A stretch of DNA of 64,000 nucleotides, taken from Parvibaculum sp. (GTDB lineage Bacteria > Pseudomonadota > Alphaproteobacteria > Parvibaculales > Parvibaculaceae). A program made the translations under genes and the position numbers. The stretch spans positions 3,524,307-3,588,306 of the forward strand of contig NZ_JAHBYN010000001.1 in the NCBI RefSeq assembly GCF_019635935.1, given 5' to 3'. The notes beneath the pieces were generated by a model. The model ran no database searches. It saw only the letters and a list, made by a program, of their open reading frames with translations, and was not told the DNA's origin. Shown here one piece after another: positions 47,307 to 57,264 of this stretch; the stretch's first letter is position 1; every line of letters starts with the position of its first letter.

Positions 47307-48009
47307 CGCCGTTCTGAGCCTCCGTTCGATCACCCGCACCTACAAGCAGGGCGAGGAGACCTTGCGCATTTTCGCTGGCGCCGACCTCGATGTTTTCGCC
47401 GGCGAGATCGTCGCGCTGGTCGGCCCCTCGGGTTCGGGCAAATCCTCGCTGCTCCACATCGCCGGGCTGCTCGAAGCGCCGGACGAGGGCGAGGTCTGGG
47501 TCGCCGGTCGCGAGGCGGTCGCGCTGTCCGACGCAAAGCGTACCGCGATCCGTCGCGGCGACATCGGCTTCGTCTACCAGTTCCACAATCTGCTGCCCGA
47601 GTTTTCGGCGCTCGAAAATGTCGTCCTGCCGCAGATGATCGCCGGCGTTCCCCGCCGCCGCGCCGAGGCCTTCGCGCTCGAATTGCTGACCCGCATGGGC
47701 CTCGCCGCCCGCGCCGTCCACCGCCCGGCCGAGCTTTCCGGCGGCGAGCAGCAGCGCGTCGCCATCGCCCGCGCGCTTGCCAACCGCCCGCGCATCCTCC
47801 TGGCCGACGAGCCGACCGGCAATCTCGACCCGAAGACAGCCAAAATGGTCTTCGGCGAATTGCTCAACATCTGCCGCACCCAGGGTGTCGCCGCCCTCGT
47901 CGCCACCCACAATCTCGACCTCGCCGCCCAGATGGACCGCGTCGTCCTCCTCCACGAAGGCCGCCTCCACGAAGGCGCCAACCTCGCCACCGCCTTCCAG
48001 AGCCTCTGA
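47299..48009 (+). CDS. lolD: Lipoprotein-releasing ABC transporter ATP-binding protein
   Basis: 236 aa ATPase partner of LolC. Walker [13 protein letters not shown], signature [15 protein letters not shown], Walker [13 protein letters not shown] and switch His in ATHNLDLA. It overlaps the lolC end by 8 bp, so the pair is translated together. A weak hairpin with a 12-nt loop (48018-48043) lies just past the stop. Confidence 0.97.
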   Translation: MSDAVLSLRSITRTYKQGEETLRIFAGADLDVFAGEIVALVGPSGSGKSSLLHIAGLLEAPDEGEVWVAGREAVALSDAKRTAIRRGDIGFVYQFHNLLPEFSALENVVLPQMIAGVPRRRAEAFALELLTRMGLAARAVHRPAELSGGEQQRVAIARALANRPRILLADEPTGNLDPKTAKMVFGELLNICRTQGVAALVATHNLDLAAQMDRVVLLHEGRLHEGANLATAFQSL

Positions 48010-48087
48010 ACCCCAAAAAAGCCCTTCCATTTACTCGGGCTTTGGTCCTACCATTCGGATGGGGAGACACAGAGGGAGGGCGATTCC

Positions 48088-48270
48088 TTGAGGGGGGAAA
48101 CGCAACAACTCGTCAGCAGCGACTTGCAGTCGGCATTCGTGTCGCTGCTCGAACGCGTGGCGCCATATTTCGCATCCAGTCCTGAAATCGCGACCTGGAG
48201 CTGGGCGGCCGCCGCCCTGCTGCTGGCCGGCATGGCGTTCTACTACCGCCAGCCCCGCCGCCGCGACTGA
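48088..48270 (+). CDS. Putative small membrane protein (60 aa, TTG start)
   Basis: TTG 48088 follows a GGAGGG run at 7 nt. The product has one predicted helix (about residues 37-53, WSWAAAALLLAGMAFYY) after a polar N-terminus (RGETQQLVSSDLQSAF) and ends in a basic tail RQPRRRD. No family recognised. It follows lolD on the same strand by 78 bp. Confidence 0.5.
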   Translation: MRGETQQLVSSDLQSAFVSLLERVAPYFASSPEIATWSWAAAALLLAGMAFYYRQPRRRD

Positions 48271-48302
48271 ACGGCCGGTTCGCGAGGATTGACAGCACCT
48301 TT

Positions 48303-48370
48303 CACCTCCCCCTTGCGGGGAGGTCGGGAAATGCGCGCGCCGCGCGGATTTCCCGGGTGGGGGGCTGAGC
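48303..48370. repeat. Composite palindromic intergenic repeat, copy 2
   Basis: CCTCCCC-CTTGC-GGGGAGG, then TCGGGAAATGCGCG with a matching CGCGCGGATTTCCCG arm, then GGTGGGG. Same order of stems as the element at 42119-42190 but with several base differences. Confidence 0.7.
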
Positions 48371-48411
48371 GCCGCAACCAATCCCGTTACATCGAAAAGT
48401 CCTCACACCCC

Positions 48412-48463
48412 TTGACACACAAGAACAAAACAGCAACTCTCCAAACGAGAACATTACATGAAC
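48412..48463 (+). promoter_or_regulatory. Putative LexA-controlled promoter
   Basis: A perfect GAAC-N7-GAAC (48449-48463) matches the alphaproteobacterial LexA-box pattern GTTC-N7-GTTC read on the other strand. An imperfect copy, GAAC-N7-CAAC, sits at 48423-48437. A consensus TTGACA -35 box lies at 48412. No good -10 was found at 16-18 nt spacing. The box ends 16 nt before the start codon of the 45-codon ORF. Confidence 0.6.
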
Positions 48464-48479
48464 TCATGGAGGGCTGCCG

Positions 48480-48617
48480 ATGCGCGGATTGTGGAACCGG
48501 ACGAGGGATAGCGAAGCCGGCGATTGGCTTCAGGACGTGGCGGCGCTCGTCTCGGTCGCCGCCTTCATCTGGGCCGCCGGCGCCTGGATCGGCATCGCCG
48601 AGGCCTTGGCGGGCTGA
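48480..48617 (+). CDS. Putative small membrane protein behind a LexA box (45 aa)
   Basis: ATG 48480 has a strong RBS (GGAGGG, 6 nt spacing). The product begins MRGLWNRTRDSEAGDWL, with positive charges at the N-terminus (N-in orientation expected), then one hydrophobic helix from about residue 20 to 43 with Trp at its centre (AFIWAAGAWIGIAEA). No family is recognised. The upstream LexA-type box suggests induction by DNA damage. In Caulobacter a known SOS-induced small membrane protein (SidA) blocks division; a similar role here is a hypothesis based on context, not on sequence similarity. Confidence 0.55.
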   Translation: MRGLWNRTRDSEAGDWLQDVAALVSVAAFIWAAGAWIGIAEALAG

Positions 48618-48706
48618 AGACGTGCTCATCGGGCTTGTCCACAGCTTTCCCGGCCCGCCGCCGTCCCGGGGCGTGACTCGCGTGCCCGGCGCCCCGACAA
48701 TGGGGC

Positions 48707-51700
48707 ATGCCCGACTCACCCCGGTTCATCCATCTGCGCCTCCACACGGCCTATTCGCTGCTGGAGGGCGCGATCCGCGTCAAGGAAGTGCCGAAGCTCT
48801 GCAAGGCAGACGGCATGCCCGCCGTCGCCATCACCGACACGGCCAATCTCTTCGGCGCGCTGGAATTCTCCGAAACGCTCTCCGAAGCCGGCATCCAGCC
48901 GATCATCGGCTGCACGCTCCCGGTCCTGCTGGACGAAGGCGACGAGCCGGGCCGCGGCCCCCTGCGCCGCGAGCCCTCCGGCACGCTCGCCCTCATCGCC
49001 AAGGACGAGCAGGGCTACCAAAACCTGATGAAGCTCTCGAGCCGCGCCTTTCTGGGCCCCGAGCCCGGCGAGCCGCCCTATGTGCCGCTCGCCCTGCTGG
49101 CCGAGCATCAGGCGGGCGTGATCTGCCTCACCGGCGGGCCGGACGGCGTCGTCAATCGCCTGCTCGAAGCCGGCCAGCGTCCGGCGGCGGAAGGGCTGCT
49201 GCTCGGCCTCAAGCAAACCTTCGGCGACCGCCTCTATGTCGAGCTGCAGCGCCACGGCCAGCCCCGCGAGCGTCAGGTGGAACCGGCGCTGATCGAACTT
49301 GCCTATGCCCATGGCCTGCCGCTGGTCGCCACCAACGAAGCCTGCTTCGTCGCCGAGGCCGATTACGAGGCGCATGACGCGCTGATCTGCATTGCCGAGG
49401 GCGCCTATGTCGTGCAGGCCGACCGCCGCCGCCTGACGCCCGAGCATCGCTTCAAGACGCAAGCCGAAATGGTCGCGCTCTTCGCCGACATTCCCGAGGC
49501 GATCGAGAACACCGTCGAAATCGCGCACCGCTGCGCGGTCCGTCCGTTGACCCGCGATCCGATCCTGCCGAAATTCTCGGCCGGCGTCAGCGAGGCCGAC
49601 GAATTGCGCCGTCAGGCGGAAGAGGGTCTGGCGCAACGTCTCGCGACGCTCGAAACCGTCGCGCCGAAAGAGGATTACTACGCCCGTCTGAATTTCGAAC
49701 TCGACGTCCTCATCAAGATGGACTTCCCCGGCTACTTCCTGATCGTTGCCGACTTCATCAAATGGGCGAAGGGGCAGGGCATCCCGGTCGGCCCCGGCCG
49801 CGGTTCGGGCGCGGGTTCGGTCGTCGCCTGGGCGCTCACCATCACCGACCTCGATCCCTTGCGCTTCGGTCTGCTGTTCGAGCGCTTCCTCAATCCCGAA
49901 CGCGTTTCGATGCCGGACTTCGACATCGACTTCTGTCAGGACCGCCGCGACGAGGTGATCCGCTATGTGCAGGATCGCTACGGCGAAGATCGCGTCGCCC
50001 AGATCATCACCTTCGGAAAGCTTCAGGCGCGCGCCGTGCTGCGCGACGTCGGCCGCGTGCTGCAACTGCCTTACGGTCAGGTCGACCGTCTCTGCAAGCT
50101 GGTGCCCAACAATCCGGCCGCGCCCGTCACGCTCGCCGAGGCGATCGCCGGCGAGCCGCGCTTGCGCGAGGAGCAGGCGTCGGACGAGGGCGTCGCGCGC
50201 ATGCTCGAAATCGGCCTGCGCCTCGAAGGGCTCTATCGCCATGCCTCGACCCACGCCGCCGGTGTCGTCATCGCCGACCGCCCGCTCGACGAGCTGGTGC
50301 CGCTCTACCGCGATCCGCGGTCCGACATGCCGGTCACGCAGTTCAACATGAAATGGGTCGAGCCCGCCGGTCTTGTGAAGTTCGACTTTCTGGGATTGAA
50401 AACCCTCACCGTGCTCGATCAGGCGGTCAAGCTTCTCGCCCGCCGCGACATCGCCGTCGATCTGCTGAATCTTCCGTTGGAAGACGAAAAGACATTCGAG
50501 ATGCTGACGCGCGGCGAAACGGTCGGCGTGTTCCAGCTTGAAAGTTCGGGCATGCGCGATCTGGTGCGTCAGGCGCGCCCCACCAACATCGAGGACATCA
50601 TCGCCCTTGTCGCGCTCTACCGGCCGGGACCGATGGAGAACATCCCGAAATATCTCGCTTGCAAGCACGGCCGCGAGAAGCCCGAATTCCTGCACGACAC
50701 TATCGTGCCTGTGGTGGAGGACACTTACGGCGTCATCATCTATCAGGAACAGGTGATGCAGATTGCGCAGGTCTTCGCCGGCTATTCGCTGGGCGAAGCC
50801 GATCTGCTGCGCCGCGCGATGGGCAAGAAGATCAAGGCCGAGATGGAAGCGCAGCGCGCCCGTTTCGTTTCCGGCGCGGTTGAGCGCGGCGTCGCGCCGA
50901 AACAGGCCGAATTCGTTTTCGACCTCGTCGACAAGTTCGCCGGCTACGGCTTCAACAAATCGCATTCGGCCTGCTACGCGGTCGTCGCCTATCAGACCGC
51001 ATGGCTGAAAGCCAATCACCCGGTTGAATTCCTCGCCGCCTCGATGAGCCTCGATCTCGGCAACACCGACAAGCTCGGCACCTTCAAGCAGGAGGCCGAG
51101 CGTCTCGGCATCAAGGTGCGTCCGCCCTGCGTCAACCGTTCGGAAGCGATGTTCGGCGTCGCCGAAGGCGAAATCCTCTATGCGCTTGCTGCGATCAAGA
51201 ATGTCGGCCGTCAGGCGATGGAGCATCTGGTCGAGGTCCGCCGCGAGGGCGGCCCCTTCCGCGACCTCTTCGATTTCGCCCGCCGCATCAATCCGCGCAT
51301 CGTCAACAAGCGCGCCTTCGAAAATCTGGCCCGCGCCGGCGCCTTCGATTGTCTCAATCCCGACCGCGCGCAGGTGCTGGCCGCCGTCGATCTGGTGCTC
51401 GGCACCGCCAACGCCTCCGCGCAGGACCGCGAGAGCCAGCAGGTCAGCCTCTTCGGCGAAGAGAGCGCCGCCGCCTCCGCGCCCGCCTTGCCTGCCGTTG
51501 AGCCCTGGCAGGCGATGCAGCGCCTCACCGAGGAATTCAACGCCGTCGGCTTCTACCTCTCCGGCCACCCTCTCGACGACTACCGCACCTCATTGAAGCG
51601 ATCAGGCGTCTCGACCCTCGCCGACCTCCTCGCCAAAAACATGCAGGCCGGTTTCGTCGCCGGCACCGTCACCGCCAAGCAGGAGCGCAAATCGAAAAAG

Positions 51701-52120
51701 GGCAACCCCTTCGCCTTCCTGAGCCTGTCGGACGCCACCGGCCAGTTCGAGGTCGTCGTCTTCTCCGAAGTCCTCGCCCGTTCGCGCGACCTGATGGAGC
51801 CGGGTAGCTCCGTCGTCATCGGCGTCGAGATCGACCGCGCCGGCGAGGAGGTGAAGCTCCGCGCCCAGTCAGTCCGGTCCGTCGACGAGGTGGTCAAGGA
51901 CGCCGGCGAGGGCCTGAAGGTCTTCATTGAGGATCCGGCCTCCCTCGAACCCCTGAAGGCGCGTCTCGGCGAGCGCGGCAAGGGTCTCGTCTCGCTGGTC
52001 CTGATGAGCGAGGGCGGCAGGGAGGTCGAGCTGCGTCTCAAGGGACGCTACCGCGTCACGCCGCAAATCCGCGGCGCGGTCAAATCGATCCCGGGCGTGG
52101 TCGAGGTGCAGGAGATTTGA
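48707..52120 (+). CDS. dnaE: DNA polymerase III subunit alpha
   Basis: 1137 aa replicative polymerase. The PHP domain starts the protein (FIHLRLHTAYS), then the polymerase core with the catalytic acid motif MPDFDIDFCQDRR, then fingers and beta-binding regions, a helix-hairpin-helix stretch and an OB-fold near 980-1060 (FVAGTVTAKQERKSKKGN). Length and sequence favour the replicative DnaE1, not the SOS-type DnaE2. Start ATG 48707 has a weak RBS. Confidence 0.96.
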   Translation: MPDSPRFIHLRLHTAYSLLEGAIRVKEVPKLCKADGMPAVAITDTANLFGALEFSETLSEAGIQPIIGCTLPVLLDEGDEPGRGPLRREPSGTLALIAKDEQGYQNLMKLSSRAFLGPEPGEPPYVPLALLAEHQAGVICLTGGPDGVVNRLLEAGQRPAAEGLLLGLKQTFGDRLYVELQRHGQPRERQVEPALIELAYAHGLPLVATNEACFVAEADYEAHDALICIAEGAYVVQADRRRLTPEHRFKTQAEMVALFADIPEAIENTVEIAHRCAVRPLTRDPILPKFSAGVSEADELRRQAEEGLAQRLATLETVAPKEDYYARLNFELDVLIKMDFPGYFLIVADFIKWAKGQGIPVGPGRGSGAGSVVAWALTITDLDPLRFGLLFERFLNPERVSMPDFDIDFCQDRRDEVIRYVQDRYGEDRVAQIITFGKLQARAVLRDVGRVLQLPYGQVDRLCKLVPNNPAAPVTLAEAIAGEPRLREEQASDEGVARMLEIGLRLEGLYRHASTHAAGVVIADRPLDELVPLYRDPRSDMPVTQFNMKWVEPAGLVKFDFLGLKTLTVLDQAVKLLARRDIAVDLLNLPLEDEKTFEMLTRGETVGVFQLESSGMRDLVRQARPTNIEDIIALVALYRPGPMENIPKYLACKHGREKPEFLHDTIVPVVEDTYGVIIYQEQVMQIAQVFAGYSLGEADLLRRAMGKKIKAEMEAQRARFVSGAVERGVAPKQAEFVFDLVDKFAGYGFNKSHSACYAVVAYQTAWLKANHPVEFLAASMSLDLGNTDKLGTFKQEAERLGIKVRPPCVNRSEAMFGVAEGEILYALAAIKNVGRQAMEHLVEVRREGGPFRDLFDFARRINPRIVNKRAFENLARAGAFDCLNPDRAQVLAAVDLVLGTANASAQDRESQQVSLFGEESAAASAPALPAVEPWQAMQRLTEEFNAVGFYLSGHPLDDYRTSLKRSGVSTLADLLAKNMQAGFVAGTVTAKQERKSKKGNPFAFLSLSDATGQFEVVVFSEVLARSRDLMEPGSSVVIGVEIDRAGEEVKLRAQSVRSVDEVVKDAGEGLKVFIEDPASLEPLKARLGERGKGLVSLVLMSEGGREVELRLKGRYRVTPQIRGAVKSIPGVVEVQEI

Positions 52121-52203
52121 CAGAGGCGTGACAGTTTTTTGACAGATCGGTAACAGCCGCTGATCCGGCATTCGTGGATAACCCGCCAAAGGCCTGTCCG
52201 CGC

Positions 52204-52232
52204 TTGCTTTTTAGCCGTTTTACGCCTATCAA
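52204..52232 (+). promoter_or_regulatory. Possible rpsB promoter
   Basis: TTGCTT, 17-nt spacer, TATCAA, about 130 nt before rpsB. Moderate match only. Confidence 0.3.
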
Positions 52233-52267
52233 GGCGCCATTCCACACGCGGGGTTCGGCTCTCCCAC

Positions 52268-52285
52268 TTCCTTTTAGTAAAGGAA
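52268..52285 (+). promoter_or_regulatory. Stem-loop in the rpsB leader
   Basis: TTCCTTT-TAGT-AAAGGAA, a perfect 7-bp stem in the 5' leader between the candidate promoter and the start codon. It may be a translational control element for ribosomal protein S2; this is inference. Confidence 0.35.
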
Positions 52286-52365
52286 AACATAGGGTTAGTC
52301 GGTCCGGTGCGACATCTGTCGTTCACTCCCCGCGGAGGTTCAACCGGAAAAGGAGCACAAGTGCC

Positions 52366-53124
52366 ATGGCACTTCCCGATTTCTCTATGCGTCAATTGCT
52401 GGAAGCCGGCGTTCACTTCGGCCACCAGACCCACCGCTGGAATCCGAAGATGGAACCCTTCCTCTTCGGCGACCGAAACAACATACATATCATAGACTTG
52501 GCGCAGACCGTCCCGCTGCTCCACCAGGCCCTTGTCGCGGTCCGCGACGCGGTGGCCGGCGGTGGCCGCGTGCTTTTCGTCGGCACCAAGCGTCAGGCTT
52601 CCGATCCGGTCGCCGCGGCGGCCCGTCAGTGCGCCCAGTACTACATCAACCACCGCTGGCTCGGTGGCATGCTAACCAATTGGAAAACCATCTCGAATTC
52701 GATCCGGCGCCTGCGTCAGCTCGACGAGATGCTCTCCGGCGAAGCGCGCGGCCTGACCAAAAAGGAAGTGCTGAACCTGACCCGCGAGCGCGACAAGCTC
52801 GAACGCGCCATCGGCGGCATCAAGGACATGGGCGGCCTCCCTGACTTGATTTTCGTGATCGACACCAACAAGGAAGAGATCGCGATTCAGGAAGCCCGCA
52901 AACTCGGCATTCCGGTCGTCGCGATCCTCGACTCCAATTCCAATCCCGATGGCATCGCCTATCCGGTTCCGGGCAATGACGACGCGGCCCGCGCGATTTC
53001 GCTCTATTGCGATCTCGTCGCCCGCTCGGTCATCGACGGCATCTCGCAGAGCCATGCCGCGTCGGGCGCCGATGTCGGAGCCGAAGCCGAACCTGTCGTC
53101 GAGGTGCCGGCGACCGCCGACTAA
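52366..53124 (+). CDS. rpsB: 30S ribosomal protein S2
   Basis: 252 aa. Signature segments are [20 protein letters not shown] at the start, [12 protein letters not shown] and [22 protein letters not shown] 52366 has AGGAG at about 10 nt. An in-frame extension to 52174 covers the leader and is rejected. The acidic C-terminal tail ([15 protein letters not shown]) is a common variable end. Head of the rpsB-tsf-pyrH-frr block. Confidence 0.98.
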   Translation: MALPDFSMRQLLEAGVHFGHQTHRWNPKMEPFLFGDRNNIHIIDLAQTVPLLHQALVAVRDAVAGGGRVLFVGTKRQASDPVAAAARQCAQYYINHRWLGGMLTNWKTISNSIRRLRQLDEMLSGEARGLTKKEVLNLTRERDKLERAIGGIKDMGGLPDLIFVIDTNKEEIAIQEARKLGIPVVAILDSNSNPDGIAYPVPGNDDAARAISLYCDLVARSVIDGISQSHAASGADVGAEAEPVVEVPATAD

Positions 53125-53166
53125 GGCTTTCGCCGTCCCGCTTCATACGATTACCGAGGAAATACA

Positions 53167-54093
53167 ATGGCTGAAATCACCGCGAGCATGGTGAAGGAAC
53201 TGCGCGAAAAAACCGGCGCAGGCATGATGGACTGCAAGTCGGCGCTCAACGAAACGGGCGGCGACATGGAAGCGGCCGTCGACTGGCTGCGCACCAAGGG
53301 CCTCGCCAAGGCGGCGAAAAAGGCCGGCCGCGTTGCGGCCGAAGGCCTGATCGGCGTTGTCGCGGAAGGCACAAAGGGCGCCGTCGTCGAAGTTAATTCC
53401 GAAACCGACTTCGTCGCGCGCAACGAACAGTTCCAGAAGATGGTGAGCGATATTGCGTCGGTCGCGCTGACGGCAGGTGGCGATGTCGACAAGCTTGCCG
53501 CGACGAACTATCCGGGTGCGTCGAAGTCCGTGAAAGACTACGTCACGGAAATGGTCGGCACCATCGGCGAGAACATGAACGTGCGCCGCGCCGGTTCGAT
53601 CTCCGTGTCGGATGGCGTGGTATCGGCCTATGTCCACAGCTCCGTCGTGCCGGGTCTCGGCAAGATCGGCGTGTTGGTGGGCCTCGAGTCGACCGGCGAC
53701 AAGGCGAAGCTCGCCGAACTCGGCCGGCAGATCGCCATGCATATCGCGGCGACCAATCCGCTTGCGACCCGGACCGACGAACTCGACCCGGCCGTCGTCG
53801 AGCGCGAGCGCAATGTGCTGATCGCCGAAGCGAAGGAAAGCGGCCGCCCCGACAACATCATCGAAAAGATGGTCGAGGGCCGCATCCGCAAATTCTACGA
53901 AGAAGTCGTCCTGCTTTCGCAGGCTTTCGTGATCGACCCCGACAACACCGTTGAAAAAGCGGTCAAGGCGGCGGAAGCCGGCATCGGTGCGCCGGTCAGC
54001 GTCATCGGTTTCGTCCGTTTCGCGCTGGGCGAGGGCATCGAAAAGGAAGAATCGGACTTTGCGGCCGAAGTGGCGGCTGCGGCGCGCGGCTGA
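53167..54093 (+). CDS. tsf: Elongation factor Ts
   Basis: 308 aa guanine-nucleotide exchange factor for EF-Tu. N-terminal UBA-like domain with [12 protein letters not shown], and the EF-Tu-contacting [10 protein letters not shown] motif near residue 80. RBS GAGGAA. Adjacent to rpsB by 42 bp. Confidence 0.98.
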   Translation: MAEITASMVKELREKTGAGMMDCKSALNETGGDMEAAVDWLRTKGLAKAAKKAGRVAAEGLIGVVAEGTKGAVVEVNSETDFVARNEQFQKMVSDIASVALTAGGDVDKLAATNYPGASKSVKDYVTEMVGTIGENMNVRRAGSISVSDGVVSAYVHSSVVPGLGKIGVLVGLESTGDKAKLAELGRQIAMHIAATNPLATRTDELDPAVVERERNVLIAEAKESGRPDNIIEKMVEGRIRKFYEEVVLLSQAFVIDPDNTVEKAVKAAEAGIGAPVSVIGFVRFALGEGIEKEESDFAAEVAAAARG

Positions 54094-54114
54094 GCCGATG
54101 TGCCGATAGAATTG

Positions 54115-54152
54115 ACGCCCCCTTCGCCATTGTGCGTTGGGGGCGTTATTGT
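54115..54152 (+). terminator. Terminator-like hairpin after tsf
   Basis: ACGCCCCC/GGGGGCGT, 8-bp stem with a 16-nt loop and a TTATTGTT tail. It starts about 20 nt past the tsf stop. Confidence 0.6.
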
Positions 54153-54226
54153 TGGACATCCCGGCGGATTCGGCACAGGCACCGCGCCGTTCGGGTGCCC
54201 TGCCATGACCTGATGGAAGTGAGCCC

Positions 54227-54952
54227 ATGTCCCCGCAACCGCTCTATTCGCGCGTCCTGCTCAAGGTCTCCGGCGAAGCCCTGATGGGCGAGGGGCAATA
54301 CGGTATCGATGTCGATACGGTCGGCCGCATCGCGGGTGAAATCAAGCAGGCGACGGATGCAGGCATCCAGGTTTGCCTGGTCATCGGCGGCGGCAACATC
54401 TTTCGCGGTCTGTCGGGTGCGGCCAAGGGCATGGAGCGCGCCAGCGCCGACTACATGGGCATGCTGGCGACCGTGATGAACGCACTCGCCATGCAGCAAT
54501 CGCTCGAAAGCATCGGCGTACCGACGCGCGTTCAGTCGGCAATTCCGATGATGACCGTATGCGAACCCTATATTCGCCGCCGCGCCGTGCGGCACATGGA
54601 AAAAGGCCGGGTCGTGATTTTCGCTGCCGGCACCGGCAATCCTTTCTTCACGACCGACACGGCGGCGGCCCTTCGCGCAGTGGAAATGGGCTGCGACGCC
54701 TTGCTGAAAGGCACGCAGGTCGACGGCGTCTATTCGGCCGACCCCCACAAGGTCGCCAATGCCGAAAGATATGATCGCCTGACCTATATGGACGTGTTGT
54801 CGCGCGACCTGAAAGTAATGGACGCCTCGGCGATCTCGCTCGCCCGCGAAAACGGCATCCCGATCATCGTCTATTCGATCGACGACGCGGGCGGCTTCGT
54901 CAACGTTCTGACGGGCGCCGGCCGCTGCACTATCATTTCGGACGCGGCCTGA
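54227..54952 (+). CDS. pyrH: Uridylate kinase
   Basis: 241 aa amino-acid-kinase-family enzyme converting UMP to UDP. Phosphate-binding [11 protein letters not shown] at the N-terminus, [10 protein letters not shown], and [17 protein letters not shown] are intact. ATG 54227 follows GGAAGTGAG. Separated from tsf by a hairpin, so it likely starts a new transcript with frr. Confidence 0.97.
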   Translation: MSPQPLYSRVLLKVSGEALMGEGQYGIDVDTVGRIAGEIKQATDAGIQVCLVIGGGNIFRGLSGAAKGMERASADYMGMLATVMNALAMQQSLESIGVPTRVQSAIPMMTVCEPYIRRRAVRHMEKGRVVIFAAGTGNPFFTTDTAAALRAVEMGCDALLKGTQVDGVYSADPHKVANAERYDRLTYMDVLSRDLKVMDASAISLARENGIPIIVYSIDDAGGFVNVLTGAGRCTIISDAA

Positions 54953-54993
54953 ACTCGCCCGACCGAAGACAGGAAAGACCGGAAGGACAGGAA

Positions 54994-55557
54994 ATGGCTG
55001 ATACCGACTTTGATCTCGATGATGTCGAACGCCGCATGCGCGGCGCATTGCAGGCGCTCAAGCAGGAGTTTGGCGGCTTGCGCACCGGCCGCGCCTCGGC
55101 AAGCCTGCTCGAGCCCATCGTCGTCGAGGCGTATGGCCAGAGCATGCCCATCAATCAGGTCGGCACGATCGGCGTTCCCGAATCCCGCATGCTGACGGTG
55201 CAGGTGTGGGACAAGGGAATGGTTTTGGCCGTCGAGAAGGCGATCCGCAATTCCGGCCTCGGCCTCAACCCCAATATCGACGGCACCCTGATCCGCCTGC
55301 CGATCCCGGAGCTCAATCAGGAGCGCCGCGCCGAATTGTCCAAGATCGCCGCTAAATACACCGAGCAGGCCCGCGTCGCGGTCCGCAACGTCCGCCGCGA
55401 TGCGATGGACGAGTTGAAGCGCCTCGAAAAAGACGCACACATGGGACAAGACGACCACAAGGCTTGGTCCGACAAGGTCCAGAAGTTGACCGACAAGATC
55501 ATCGCCGAGATCGATGGCGCGCTCGCGCACAAGGAAGCGGAAATCATGCAGGTGTAA
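54994..55557 (+). CDS. frr: Ribosome recycling factor
   Basis: 187 aa two-domain factor that splits post-termination ribosomes with EF-G. Family segments are [33 protein letters not shown] and [25 protein letters not shown]. The normal partner of pyrH. Confidence 0.98.
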   Translation: MADTDFDLDDVERRMRGALQALKQEFGGLRTGRASASLLEPIVVEAYGQSMPINQVGTIGVPESRMLTVQVWDKGMVLAVEKAIRNSGLGLNPNIDGTLIRLPIPELNQERRAELSKIAAKYTEQARVAVRNVRRDAMDELKRLEKDAHMGQDDHKAWSDKVQKLTDKIIAEIDGALAHKEAEIMQV

Positions 55558-55635
55558 CCTGTTGGGATACACTTGTTGCATGCGGTGAAGAACGTACGTT
55601 AACCATATGTCGTTCAAGGAAAAAGTGCCGAGAGA

Positions 55636-56406
55636 ATGATGTTGAAGTCCGGCCATACGGTAAGCGAGACGGCGCCCGGCGCGATGCCGCGGCATGTAGC
55701 GATTATCATGGATGGCAACGGACGCTGGGCGGCGAAACGGCATATGCCCCGTGTTGCCGGTCACCGGCAGGGCGTCGAAACCGTCCGCGTCATCGTCCGG
55801 GCGGCCGGCGAGCTCGGCATTGAATACCTGACGCTCTACGGCTTCAGTTCCGAAAACTGGAACCGCCCGGCCGAGGAAGTCAGCGACCTGATGGGTCTGC
55901 TGCGGCTTTTCATTCGCCGCGATCTGGCCGAACTGCATCAGAACGGCGTCCAGGTCCGGGTCATCGGCGACCGCGACCATCTGGATGCCGACATTGTCGC
56001 GCTGATCGGCGAGGCCGAGGCGCTGACCCGCAACAATACGCGTCTGAAGCTGATTATTGCCTTCAACTATGGCGGTCAGTCGGAGATTACCTCGGCGATG
56101 CGCCGCATCGCCCGCGAGGTGCAGGCGGGTCATCTCGATCCCGACACCATCACACCGGCAACGGTATCCGCGCATCTCGACACGGCCGGCATTCCAGACC
56201 CAGATCTCATTATCCGGACGAGCGGCGAAATGAGGCTCTCGAACTTTCTGCTTTGGCAGAGCGCCTATTCGGAGCTTGTGTTCGCCGACGCGCTTTGGCC
56301 GGATTTCACGCCGGAAGGACTACGCGCGGCGGTCGACGAATATCGCCGCCGCAATCGCCGCTTCGGCGCGACCGGACCGGACGACGCGACATGCGGTGAG
56401 GGGTAA
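55636..56406 (+). CDS. uppS: Undecaprenyl diphosphate synthase
   Basis: 256 aa cis-prenyltransferase making the C55 carrier for peptidoglycan and polysaccharides. [15 protein letters not shown] contains the catalytic Asp26, and [19 protein letters not shown] is the second conserved region. Start ATG 55636; ATG 55639 is next to it. Followed by cdsA after 6 bp. Confidence 0.97.
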   Translation: MMLKSGHTVSETAPGAMPRHVAIIMDGNGRWAAKRHMPRVAGHRQGVETVRVIVRAAGELGIEYLTLYGFSSENWNRPAEEVSDLMGLLRLFIRRDLAELHQNGVQVRVIGDRDHLDADIVALIGEAEALTRNNTRLKLIIAFNYGGQSEITSAMRRIAREVQAGHLDPDTITPATVSAHLDTAGIPDPDLIIRTSGEMRLSNFLLWQSAYSELVFADALWPDFTPEGLRAAVDEYRRRNRRFGATGPDDATCGEG

Positions 56407-56412
56407 GCGACG

Positions 56413-57264
56413 ATGGTGGACAACGCCGGCCATCCATCGGGAGCCGCTTCCGATCTGAAGACGAGGGTCATGTCGGCTGCTGTGCTGGCCCCCGTTGCGC
56501 TGGGCGCCACGTGGATGGGCGGTTGGTTCTTCGCGGCTCTGCTGGCTGCCGCAGCGCTGGTCATGGCGCAGGAACTGGCGCGGCTCCTCTATGGCGCCGC
56601 AGTCGGACCCCGCGATGCAGCCGGGCTGGCGGTTGCAGGTCTTTCCGCAATCGTTCTGGCGACAGCCGGTTTGCCGGGAGCGGCGCTTGCCGCCGCCGGC
56701 GCGGTGCTGACCTTTGCCCTGGCCTCCCGAAGCTGGAGCAGTCGGGCGATGATGCCGGCCCTAATTGCCTACTGCTATCTCGTCATACCGCTGGTTGCGC
56801 TGGTCTGGCTGCGCAACGACCCCGAACTGGGGCTCGCCGTCACCATCTGGCTGCTGGCGACGGTCTGGGCCATCGACATATGCGCGTATTTCGCCGGCCG
56901 CTTCATTGGCGGGCCAAAGCTTGCGCCGAGCATCTCTCCGAAAAAAACCTGGGCCGGCCTCATCGGCGGCATGACCGGAGCCGCAGCGGTCGGCGTCGTT
57001 ACGTCGCTATGGATCGGCGCCGGATCGCCGCTGCTGCTGGCATTGATCGGCGTCGGCATGACGGTACTTGAACAGGCAGGCGATTTCTTTGAATCCGCGC
57101 TCAAGAGGCGGGCTGGCGTCAAGGATTCCGGTACGCTGATCCCGGGGCACGGCGGTATCCTCGACCGCGTGGACGGCCTCGTCGCGGTCGCTGCCGGCGC
57201 GGCACTTCTCGCCCTGCTGCACAATGCCGCCCATCCGGGCGCGGGAGTTTTGATTTGGCCCTGA
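56413..57264 (+). CDS. cdsA: Phosphatidate cytidylyltransferase
   Basis: 283 aa polytopic membrane enzyme making CDP-diacylglycerol for phospholipid synthesis. The C-terminal family signature appears as KRRAGVKDSGTLIPGHGG followed by ILDRVDG. Seven to eight helices precede it. Its end overlaps the dxr start by 10 bp. Confidence 0.95.
   Translation: MVDNAGHPSGAASDLKTRVMSAAVLAPVALGATWMGGWFFAALLAAAALVMAQELARLLYGAAVGPRDAAGLAVAGLSAIVLATAGLPGAALAAAGAVLTFALASRSWSSRAMMPALIAYCYLVIPLVALVWLRNDPELGLAVTIWLLATVWAIDICAYFAGRFIGGPKLAPSISPKKTWAGLIGGMTGAAAVGVVTSLWIGAGSPLLLALIGVGMTVLEQAGDFFESALKRRAGVKDSGTLIPGHGGILDRVDGLVAVAAGAALLALLHNAAHPGAGVLIWP

Noticed and set aside
48716..51568. 950-codon open frame antisense to dnaE
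   Set aside because: It mirrors dnaE codon positions in a GC-rich genome; composition is unlike a real protein and it has no motif. The same holds for other long antisense frames (1814-3379, 23348-25657, 27232-29673, 35931-38852).
48707..52120. dnaE as the SOS mutagenesis polymerase DnaE2 because of the upstream LexA box
   Set aside because: Length and sequence fit replicative DnaE1, and no imuA/imuB genes are adjacent. The box is better placed for the 45-codon ORF.
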